Part shown: piece after piece, positions 25,586 to 32,649 of the stretch | How positions within the stretch are numbered: the first letter of the stretch is position 1 | How the letters are laid out: every line of letters begins with the position of its first letter | Source of the DNA: Patescibacteria group bacterium AH-259-L05 | GTDB lineage: Bacteria > Patescibacteriota > Patescibacteriia > UBA2591 > UBA6264 | DNA: 32,649 nt | Reading direction: 5' to 3' | NCBI GenBank assembly: GCA_027717985.1 | Contig: JALLOO010000009.1 | Location: 1-32,649 of the forward strand | The notes under the pieces: generated by a model | Told to the model about the DNA's origin: nothing | Seen by the model: the letters and a program-made list of their open reading frames with translations, nothing else | The model's database searches: none | Translations under genes and position numbers: made by a program

Positions 25586-27634
25586 ATGTTTTCTTTTCTA
25601 CAAAAAAAATCTGTTGGCCTTGATATTGCTGATCATACGATTGAGGCAGTTGAGTTGATAAGAACAGGAGCCGGGACAAGAGTAGTAAATGTATCGCGTC
25701 TCGTATTAGAGCCAGGCATACTTACGCGCGGAAGGATTAAACATAAAGAAAAATTAGTTACTGCAGTTAAAAAGGTGTTATTATCTGCCAAGCCGAATCC
25801 TATTATTACAAAAAAGGTATATTGTGCACTTCCTGAAAGTCAAGTATATACCCATGTTTTTGATACGGTTTTATATGGTAAAGATATAAATGCACGAAGC
25901 GTTGTTGAAAGGCGAAGACAATTGATTTTAGAGGATATTCAAAAAACCATCCCGCTTCCCAAGGAAGATATTGTATATGATAGTCGGGTGATCGGTGCGC
26001 GAGCAGTAGATCGTAAGAGCATTAACGTAGAGAGCGTTGTGGTGGCGGCACATAAGGAGGTAGTTTTAGAGTGGCAGCAGTTTTTTAAAGACCTTAAAAT
26101 AGATATAGATTTTTTTGATATTGAAGCATTGGCAGTATTTCGTGGTTTATTTCCCAAGCCAGTTAAAAAACCGGTATGCATTATTGATATAGGTGCGGTC
26201 ACGACAACGGTTGCTATTTTTGAAAAGATTGATTTGCGTTTTTCATATTCAATATATACTGCCGGCGATATTTTAACCGCTGCTATCGCACAAGAATTAA
26301 AACTTAAAACAGATAAGGCAGAAGAAATGAAAATAAAAAATGGCTTAACAGGAGATAAGACCATTGCGCAGGTTATAAAAAAAACGCTTGATCCAATAGT
26401 ACATGATATAAAAGAGTCGGTCGAATATTATGAGGCTAAGCGGCAAAAAAAAGTAAGCGAGATTGTTTTAGTTGGCGGTTCTTCTCGATTGCGCGGGTTG
26501 GTTGATTATTTTACAAAACAGGCGGGTATGCCAGTACGAATAGGAGAGTTAGCATTTGCGTTTGGCAAAAAAAAGTCAGAGAAGAATCTTTTTTATATTG
26601 GCGCTCTTGGCATGGCACTTCGCACATTATCTAAAAAATGGGAAGATCGGCATCCTCAAATAAGTTTAATACGAGAACCGCATGTAAAAATAAAAGAGAT
26701 AAAAGAAGAGGAAGAGCAGATTAGGTCACGTGATCAATCAAGAGAGACGCAAGAACAAAAAAAAATCAAATCCTTTCGATCTAAGGAAAGGCTACATCAA
26801 AAAAAAGTTCGTTTGCAAAAGATTATACTCGCCCTTATTGTTATCGGGGGGATAGGATTGCTCATAGCTGCGTATACGTATCGTGAACGCGAAAAAATAC
26901 AGCAACGTAAAGAAATACAGTCTCAGGCTTTGCAATATAGCACCACCCAATCATTTGATATAGACATCCCCGTTGCTATAGATGAACGTGAATATACAAG
27001 CGATAGAGCAAAAGGTAGAGCCATTACCAGTACTATTTTAGGAGCTCAAACGTATGATGAGGCAGTGGCGCGTGCTCGTATCCAAGCAGAAAAAGAATTA
27101 CAGCAAGGAGAAGTATTGTGGCAAAAACCAATAAGCCAAGAGTCTGAAGTATTAAAATTTCCGCTTATAATTAAGTGGGTCGCCTATGTTTTCTACGATA
27201 GTAATGATCTGATTATAAAAGAAGTAGACAAATTAAATAAAAACAATATTGACTATGCACTTAACAATATTGTTAAGCTTAAGCTTGAGCCAAGCGACAA
27301 TAAAAATATATATATTCTTACTGGCAGGGTGACGATTTCAGTAAATCAGCTGATTGAGATTGAGGAGCCAGAAGAAGAAAGCGCAGAGGAAACGGGAGAG
27401 GAAAAGATAGACAAACAACCTGAAGTGATTGGGCAAGAAGTGGTAAAGATTCAAGAAACAGGCATTGCGTATTTAAATGCTAGATCAGGTCCAGGAACAA
27501 ATTATGATAAAGTTGGAAGAGTTTATCCTGGAAAAAGTTATCCACAGTTGCAGGAACAAGATTTATGGTATAAAATAAAGATAGATGATACTACGGAGGG
27601 ATGGATTTATTCTATCTATACTACAAAAGAGTAA
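25586..27634 (+). CDS. pilM: PilM-like (FtsA/actin fold) protein fused to a TM segment, an extracytoplasmic region and a C-terminal SH3b domain
   Basis: VGLDIADHTIEAVEL, CALPESQVYTHVFDT, CIIDIGAVTTTVAIFE, EIVLVGGSSRLRGLVDYF; TM IILALIVIGGIGLLIAAYTY; SH3b AYLNARSGPGTNYDKVGRVYPGKSY..EGWIYSIYTT. Confidence 0.85.
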   Translation: MFSFLQKKSVGLDIADHTIEAVELIRTGAGTRVVNVSRLVLEPGILTRGRIKHKEKLVTAVKKVLLSAKPNPIITKKVYCALPESQVYTHVFDTVLYGKDINARSVVERRRQLILEDIQKTIPLPKEDIVYDSRVIGARAVDRKSINVESVVVAAHKEVVLEWQQFFKDLKIDIDFFDIEALAVFRGLFPKPVKKPVCIIDIGAVTTTVAIFEKIDLRFSYSIYTAGDILTAAIAQELKLKTDKAEEMKIKNGLTGDKTIAQVIKKTLDPIVHDIKESVEYYEAKRQKKVSEIVLVGGSSRLRGLVDYFTKQAGMPVRIGELAFAFGKKKSEKNLFYIGALGMALRTLSKKWEDRHPQISLIREPHVKIKEIKEEEEQIRSRDQSRETQEQKKIKSFRSKERLHQKKVRLQKIILALIVIGGIGLLIAAYTYREREKIQQRKEIQSQALQYSTTQSFDIDIPVAIDEREYTSDRAKGRAITSTILGAQTYDEAVARARIQAEKELQQGEVLWQKPISQESEVLKFPLIIKWVAYVFYDSNDLIIKEVDKLNKNNIDYALNNIVKLKLEPSDNKNIYILTGRVTISVNQLIEIEEPEEESAEETGEEKIDKQPEVIGQEVVKIQETGIAYLNARSGPGTNYDKVGRVYPGKSYPQLQEQDLWYKIKIDDTTEGWIYSIYTTKE

Positions 27635-27676
27635 ATAATTATTTAAGAGTGCACAAGTGCACAAAAAAGGTCTTAC

Positions 27677-28210
27677 GTGTTAAATAAAAAAAATATGGTA
27701 AAAGCAAATAATAACGGATTCACACTTATCGAGCTTTTAATCGTAATTGCTGTGATTGCTATTTTAGCTGGTGTTGTATTTGTTGCATTAGACCCACTGA
27801 CCAGGTTTCGAGATGCACGCGATTCTTCTCGATGGTCGGATGTTAACGAAGTTCTAAGTGCTATAAAAATCGATCAGGTTGATAATGACGGCACCTACCT
27901 TAGTGCGATTACAAGTATGACTGCAGGAGAGGTATACATGATTACTGATGGCGGCGGCACTGATTGTGATGGAGGAAATGCTAATTGTGATACTAATGTG
28001 ACTGCAGAAGTAGTTGCAGGTGATCACTGTGTTGATTTAGTAGGTTTGGTTACTGAAGGATATCTTGGAGATATTCCTCTTAGTCCTGATGGGGCTGGTA
28101 CATGGACAGCGGCGCTCTCTGGTTATACACTTCAGCGTGATGCAACAGGTATTGTCACCGTCAGAGCATGTGAATCTGAAAATACGACTGAAATTTGGGT
28201 AGCACGATAG
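27677..28210 (+). CDS. type IV prepilin, simple scaffold
   Basis: NGFTLIELLIVIAVIAILAGVVFVALDPLTRFRDARDSSRWSDVNEVLSAIKIDQ; CVDLVGLVTEGYLGDIPLSPDG. Confidence 0.88.
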   Translation: MLNKKNMVKANNNGFTLIELLIVIAVIAILAGVVFVALDPLTRFRDARDSSRWSDVNEVLSAIKIDQVDNDGTYLSAITSMTAGEVYMITDGGGTDCDGGNANCDTNVTAEVVAGDHCVDLVGLVTEGYLGDIPLSPDGAGTWTAALSGYTLQRDATGIVTVRACESENTTEIWVAR

Positions 28211-28376
28211 GAACCTTTCACTCCGTTCGCAGAACCTTGAAGTGGACATCTTTGATGTCATTTCGAGCGTAGCGAGAAATCTTACACCTTTGTATACGGA
28301 GTATAATGAGATCCCTCGACTCGCCATTCGGGCTCGCTCGGGATGACACTTCGTGTCATTTGTATTCAGACTTTAA
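28208..28376 (+). repeat. composite: two-hairpin repeat copy H apparently interrupted by a TGTCATTTCGAGC/TCGGGATGACA element
   Basis: outer taggaacctttcactccgttcgcagaaccttgaagt (28208-28243) and atttgtattcagacttta (28358-28375); inner tgtcatttcgagcgtagcgagaaatct...gggatgacacttcgtgtcat. Confidence 0.6.
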
Positions 28377-28383
28377 AAAAATT

Positions 28384-29139
28384 ATGAGACCCAAAACATT
28401 TATCTTTTCTCTTGGAGGCTCACTTATTGTTCCCGGAGAAAGGATAGATGTTTTATTTTTACGAGTATTTAAAAATTTTATCGTGCCGCTCCTCAATAGA
28501 GGGTGTAAAATTGTTATTGTTGTTGGTGGCGGAGGGATAAATAAGAAATATAATATAGCTTCACAGAAAATTGCTTCCCCCTTGTCATCCCGCGCTTCGG
28601 GCGGAATGACAAAAGAGAAAGGCGGGATGACAGGAGAAGGGAATAAGATTAAAGATGAGGATTTAGATTGGTTAGGAATTGCTGCAACAAAATTAAATGC
28701 AGAGCTGCTTCGGGTTATATTTTCTCAATATGCGCATAAAACAGTTCTTGACAATCCACATACCAATATTAAAACTAATAAGAAATTAATTATTGCCTCG
28801 GGATGGAAACCAGGGTGCTCATCAGATTTAGATGCAGTGTTGTGGGCAAAACGATTTGAGGCACACGAAGTAATTAACCTAACTGATATTGATTATGTGT
28901 ATGATAAAGACCCTGATGTATATAAAAATGTAAAACCAATCAAGAATATATCGTGGAGTGAGTTTATTAGTATAGTTGGAAAAAAATGGTCACCGCGTGG
29001 CAATTGGCCATTTGACCCTATTGCATCACAGTTAGCTCAGAAGTTAAAAATAAAAGTAGTAATTGTAAATGGCAAAAATTTAGATAATCTTAAAAATTAT
29101 ATGCAGGGCAAAAAATTCAAAGGAACAGTGATAGAATAA
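28384..29139 (+). CDS. pyrH: archaeal-type UMP kinase (amino acid kinase family) with repeat-derived insertion
   Basis: FIFSLGGSLIVPGERID, VIVVGGGGINKKY, DEDLDWLGIAATKLNAELL, NLTDIDYVYDKDPDVYKNVK, FDPIASQLA, VVIVNGKN. Confidence 0.85.
   Translation: MRPKTFIFSLGGSLIVPGERIDVLFLRVFKNFIVPLLNRGCKIVIVVGGGGINKKYNIASQKIASPLSSRASGGMTKEKGGMTGEGNKIKDEDLDWLGIAATKLNAELLRVIFSQYAHKTVLDNPHTNIKTNKKLIIASGWKPGCSSDLDAVLWAKRFEAHEVINLTDIDYVYDKDPDVYKNVKPIKNISWSEFISIVGKKWSPRGNWPFDPIASQLAQKLKIKVVIVNGKNLDNLKNYMQGKKFKGTVIE
28582..28632 (+). repeat. GTCATCCCGC palindrome plus half-unit inside the UMP kinase ORF
   Basis: TTGTCATCCCGC-gcttcgg-GCGGAATGACAA followed by GGCGGGATGACA. Confidence 0.85.
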
Positions 29140-29155
29140 CTGTGGATAAAGTGAT

Positions 29156-29186
29156 TTGACAAATTTTCTTAAAGTTTTAATATAAT
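29156..29186 (+). promoter_or_regulatory. rplJL promoter (TTGACA-19-TATAAT)
   Basis: ttgaca, 19-nt spacer, tataat just before the L10 leader. Confidence 0.6.
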
Positions 29187-29190
29187 ATTG

Positions 29191-29288
29191 CCGCAGACCG
29201 TAGGTGTCCGACATGGACTTAATACAGCCTACCGAGGTAAAAGTGATAATTTATTAATTATTGTCTGCGGTAATACGCAGTTTTTATT
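29191..29288 (+). ncRNA. ribosomal protein L10 leader with overlapping intrinsic terminator
   Basis: CCGCAGAC(29191-29198)/GTCTGCGG(29263-29270); GTAGG/CCTAC with accgaggt; competing CTGCG-gtaata-CGCAG-TTTTTATT (29265-29288). Confidence 0.85.
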
Positions 29289-29304
29289 ATGAGTGTGCAA
29301 ATAA

Positions 29305-29344
29305 CAAGGTTCTTCCGAGCGAAGCGAGGAAGGTTCTTATTTTA
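29305..29344 (-). repeat. two-hairpin repeat family, copy F (first hairpin only), in the rplJ 5' UTR
   Basis: caaggttcttccgagcgaagcgaggaaggttcttatttta. Confidence 0.7.
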
Positions 29345-29348
29345 AACT

Positions 29349-29867
29349 ATGGCCAAGACACGTGAACAAAAACAAGCTATTGTAGAACAATTTACCCATG
29401 AATTTGAGAATACAAAAAGTGTAGTATTTGTTGATTATTATGGATTGAATGTTGGCGAAGTTGATGAGCTTCGTAAACTCTTAAAAGAAAAAGCATGTAA
29501 ATATATTGTTGGGAAAAAAACACTTTTAAAACGGTCTCTCGATAGTGCAGACCTTAAAAATATTGATATAGATTCGATGCAAGGAGGGCTTGGGGTCGTA
29601 TTTGGGAGAGATGATGAGATGGCTCCTGCTAACGTTGTTTCTCAGTTTATGAAAAAACATAAACAAATGAAGATTCATGGAGGAGTGTTTAATACTGAAT
29701 TTATTGATGCAAATACAGTCAAGATATTAGCTGAATTACCATCACTGCAAGAGTTACGAGCACACGTAGTTGGCGTTATTAAGGCGCCAGTCAATAATTT
29801 TGTTAGTGTATTAAACGGAAATATAAGGGGGTTGGTATATGTATTAGCAAATATAAGCAAAGCTTGA
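29349..29867 (+). CDS. rplJ: 50S ribosomal protein L10
   Basis: KTREQKQAIVEQFTHEFENTKSVVFVDYYGLNVGEVDELRKLL, VGKKTLLKRSL. Confidence 0.93.
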   Translation: MAKTREQKQAIVEQFTHEFENTKSVVFVDYYGLNVGEVDELRKLLKEKACKYIVGKKTLLKRSLDSADLKNIDIDSMQGGLGVVFGRDDEMAPANVVSQFMKKHKQMKIHGGVFNTEFIDANTVKILAELPSLQELRAHVVGVIKAPVNNFVSVLNGNIRGLVYVLANISKA

Positions 29868-29938
29868 AATTTAAAAGGTTTATTATCTTTATTGCTAAAT
29901 TATAAGCAAATAGTTATTAATTCATTAAATTAAAATAT

Positions 29939-30373
29939 ATGGCTGAAGAAACTCAAAATAAAGACGAAAAACAAAAAGAGAAACCAGTCAAGGTTCCAAC
30001 CAAGTTTAAAGATATTGTAGAGCAAATAGAAAAAATGAGCGTGGTAGATCTATCAGAGCTCGTAAAAGTTTTAGAAGAAAAGTTTGGTGTATCAGCGCAG
30101 GCGCCTGTTGCGGTCTCTGCTACGCCAGCTGCTGATACAAGTGCAGAGTCAGAAGAAGAACAAAGCAGTTTTAATGTTGAGCTTACTGAAACGGGGGGGA
30201 ATAAGATCGCGGTTATTAAAGCAATTCGAGAGTTTGTTTCTATTGGGTTAAAAGAAGCCAAAGATCTAGTTGATACTGCGCCAAAAGTGGTAAAAGAAGG
30301 TGTAAGTAAAGAAGATGCTGAAGCTATGAAGAAAAAACTTGAGGAAGCAGGCGGCAAAGTAACGTTAAAATAA
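29939..30373 (+). CDS. rplL: 50S ribosomal protein L7/L12 with N-terminal extension
   Basis: [69 protein letters not shown]. Confidence 0.95.
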   Translation: MAEETQNKDEKQKEKPVKVPTKFKDIVEQIEKMSVVDLSELVKVLEEKFGVSAQAPVAVSATPAADTSAESEEEQSSFNVELTETGGNKIAVIKAIREFVSIGLKEAKDLVDTAPKVVKEGVSKEDAEAMKKKLEEAGGKVTLK

Positions 30374-30393
30374 AAAAACGCGATGCTAATATA

Positions 30394-30431
30394 CTAATGC
30401 ATACGAATTATACTAATATTCGTATCATTAG
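30394..30431. repeat. AT-rich inverted repeat
   Basis: CTAATG(c)ATACGAAT-tatactaat-ATTCGTATCATTAG. Confidence 0.7.
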
Positions 30432-30441
30432 AATCAATTCG

Positions 30442-30505
30442 TAAAGCTTGGATACAAATATCATACCTTACAAGCTTCAAGGTTCTGACGAAGTCAGGTT
30501 CTTAT
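30442..30505 (-). repeat. two-hairpin repeat family, copy A (tandem with B)
   Basis: aaagcttggatacaaatatcataccttacaagcttcaaggttctgacgaagtcaggttcttat. Confidence 0.9.
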
Positions 30506-30566
30506 AGTTTGGATATAAATCTCACTCCTTTCAAACTTCAAGGTTCTGACGAAGTCAGGTTCTTAT
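30506..30566 (-). repeat. two-hairpin repeat family, copy B
   Basis: agtttggatataaatctcactcctttcaaacttcaaggttctgacgaagtcaggttcttat; last 28 nt identical to copy A. Confidence 0.9.
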
Positions 30567-30582
30567 ATTGGCATCGGTTTTT

Positions 30583-32649
30583 TTATAACTCTATCTCGTA
30601 TATCTTTGTGCCATTGAGCAGCCAGGCAATGTTTTCGTTACGACTTACAATAAAGTCTATGAGATTGTTAAATTGAGGACTCGTAAACTGTTTTATTAGT
30701 TTTCCATCTTTCAAGAATTTAATTAATCGATTGGTAGGTCCATCTAAAAGGTACAGATATTTCATATCAGTAGTAGTAAAGAGTTTTATATTCCCTTTTA
30801 GAGTAATAATATTAGGATCTGCTGTTGAAAGCGCTGGCTTAATATCATCGAGCTCAAATGCTGCGCGGTTATTTCTGAAAAATTTATATATTTCTCCTGT
30901 TTTTTTTAATATATAGATAGAGCCATCAATAGTGAATGAAAGTGTATCAGCAATGTTGGTGCCATCTTTAACCCATATTTCTTCTTTACCAAACCCATCA
31001 ATGGTTTTTGAATATTTATAGATTTGATTTTGAGCATTTTCTAACAGGTACAGCCGGCCATTATAAAGGTAAAAATCAGTGATCTCTGATATGTCGTGTT
31101 CACGGGCAAGTTTTATAGGCTCTAATTTTGCATCAATTATATTAAAGGTTGCAATTCCTTGATTATTGTCGTATCCAATAAGAATATCATTGTCAAGCGG
31201 GACCAATTTTTCTAATCGCCCCACGTTAGTTGAAGTATTGTTAACCATTTCAGTACTAGCTGTTTCTACATTAAAGCGGTAGATATAGTTATTTGAAGCG
31301 TCAAAAATGTAAAAGTCATTAAACAGGTTTGTCATCCCCGATGGATTTATATTTTTATACTGTTGTCCAAGATCAATTAAGAGATCGGGCTCATCAATGG
31401 TAGTGATGCGATAAAATTTATTTAACGTAGTACTATATTTGGTATAAAAAAGTTCATAGGTTTGTTTTTGTTCTTTTGTTTTTTGAGGGAGAGAAGTTAA
31501 AAGCTGTTTCATCTGTGTAAGGAATGTTTGTAAATTTGATTCATCTTCATAAATTAAGGCAATAGAAAGTTCTGATTCTATCTTTTTTAAGTTTTGTATG
31601 GTTTGTACATATTCTCTTTTTTGCTGTGCCTTATATTCTTGACTTCCTAAGATAACAATGCTGATGACAAATAAAAAGCCAGAAATAATCAGGATAATAA
31701 ATAATGTTTTTTGCCACATAATACCTCGGGGGGTCGTAGAACGAAGTTTCACTACCCCTCCATGTGTTTTTACTTGCTTTGGCGCTTTGAGCTTGAGGGA
31801 ACGTTTTTGAGTGCTTAATTTTTTTATTGTTTGAAATATTTTTGTAAGTACGGTGAGCACTTTTTGCCTTGTGGTAATAAATATTTTTGTGATGCGTGTT
31901 GAGCGAGATACAATGGTGGGGAGTATTTCTTCTTCAGGTTCTTTTTCCTTATCTACTTCAACAGTTATTTTTTCTTCTTTTGATTCAAGGTGTTCAGATT
32001 CATCCTCTGGTGATTGTATTATGAGTGATTCGTCGCGATGAGAAATAGCTAAAAGGAGTACATTGATTCTATTTAAATCATCTGATAAAAGCTGCTTTAT
32101 TTCATCAGTAGCATTTTTAAGCGGCTGAACTTTAAAAACCTGAATAATTTTTTTAGTACTGAAATAATCAAATAAATTTGGTGATGCAAACAGCAGAACA
32201 TTGTCTTTTTCTAATGATCCGTTCATTAAATTTGAAAATTTGGTTGATTTATTCTTGCCGGCCGAAAGTTTTTGTAATTTCCCTTCAGGAGTCCCTGACA
32301 TAAGGTACGTTTTAATCTCACCTATAGGAGCAAAATAAACAGTAGTATTTTTCAGTGCAATGACTTCAATATCAAGTTCATCAATATATTTTTCAAACAA
32401 TTCTGAGGAGTGAGCTTTTTCTTTTGAGATCCATTTATTAAGGGATTGCAATAAATCCTCAAATTCTTTTTCAATATCATTACCCGTCCGCAACGTTTTA
32501 TAAAATTCTCTTGACGTGAAGTCAATAAAATTTTGTATCCACTCTTTTGCATGAGAAAGCGTATCGTTTCCTAACACACCTTTGAAATGGATGGATATGA
32601 GTATGGCAAGTTTACCAAATTTTTCCAGGAATTTTTTTTCTGGATCAGC
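30583..32649 (-). CDS. PPM/PP2C-like domain, TM segment and extracytoplasmic propeller-like domain; 5' end outside the window
   Basis: frame open to the right edge upstream of the listed GTG 32577 start; VYFAPIGEIKTYLMSG..GSLEKDNVLLFASPNLFDYFS; TM LFIILIISGFLFVISIVIL; repeated DFYIFDASNNYIYRFN / DFYLYNGRLYLLENAQNQIYKYS. Confidence 0.7.
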   Translation of the reverse strand, partial: ADPEKKFLEKFGKLAILISIHFKGVLGNDTLSHAKEWIQNFIDFTSREFYKTLRTGNDIEKEFEDLLQSLNKWISKEKAHSSELFEKYIDELDIEVIALKNTTVYFAPIGEIKTYLMSGTPEGKLQKLSAGKNKSTKFSNLMNGSLEKDNVLLFASPNLFDYFSTKKIIQVFKVQPLKNATDEIKQLLSDDLNRINVLLLAISHRDESLIIQSPEDESEHLESKEEKITVEVDKEKEPEEEILPTIVSRSTRITKIFITTRQKVLTVLTKIFQTIKKLSTQKRSLKLKAPKQVKTHGGVVKLRSTTPRGIMWQKTLFIILIISGFLFVISIVILGSQEYKAQQKREYVQTIQNLKKIESELSIALIYEDESNLQTFLTQMKQLLTSLPQKTKEQKQTYELFYTKYSTTLNKFYRITTIDEPDLLIDLGQQYKNINPSGMTNLFNDFYIFDASNNYIYRFNVETASTEMVNNTSTNVGRLEKLVPLDNDILIGYDNNQGIATFNIIDAKLEPIKLAREHDISEITDFYLYNGRLYLLENAQNQIYKYSKTIDGFGKEEIWVKDGTNIADTLSFTIDGSIYILKKTGEIYKFFRNNRAAFELDDIKPALSTADPNIITLKGNIKLFTTTDMKYLYLLDGPTNRLIKFLKDGKLIKQFTSPQFNNLIDFIVSRNENIAWLLNGTKIYEIEL

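Noticed and set aside
28306-28383. N-terminal extension of the UMP kinase ORF (MRSLDSPFGLARDDTSCHL...)
   Set aside because: It is read from the intergenic repeat; ATG 28384 gives the normal N-terminus MRPKTFIFSLGGS.
29953-30357. 134-aa antisense ORF opposite rplL
   Set aside because: Mirror of the Ala/Glu/Lys-rich L7/L12 coding bias.
30442-30566. CRISPR array
   Set aside because: Only two adjacent units with no spacers between them; they match the dispersed hairpin family.

Overview
AT-rich bacterial chromosomal window of about 32.6 kb. Gene content suggests a Patescibacteria/CPR (Parcubacteria-like) genome; this is inferred from protein families, not searched. Five parts stand out. (1) 0-8 kb: a run of small or orphan genes, several with a near-consensus promoter, a strong Shine-Dalgarno (SD) and their own terminator, plus an ornithine aminotransferase and a membrane-anchored ClpP-fold protease. 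RodA, L25 and a DUF3048 protein follow. (2) 8-15 kb: housekeeping genes prfA, rpmE, rpsB, tsf, gap and argS, plus a DJ-1/PfpI lipoprotein. (3) 15-28 kb: a type IV pilus locus (CheY-like regulator, PilB, PilC, six prepilin-like proteins, PilS-like histidine kinase, PilM-TM-SH3b fusion). Three of the prepilins carry large surface domains. One is a 1005-aa prepilin with two apparent 7-blade beta-propellers; another has a DNRLRE-like domain inserted inside the pilin scaffold. (4) 28-30.4 kb: an archaeal-type UMP kinase whose ORF contains an in-frame palindromic repeat, then an L10 leader with rplJ-rplL. (5) A PPM-like/TM/propeller protein cut by the right edge. Across the window there is a dispersed two-hairpin repeat family (about eight copies, with a covarying stem) that abuts stop codons, supplies C-termini, splits a terminator and sits in 5' UTRs. 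The best candidates for something undescribed are the decorated pilus system, this repeat family and the twin GGAU-loop leader at 486-549.
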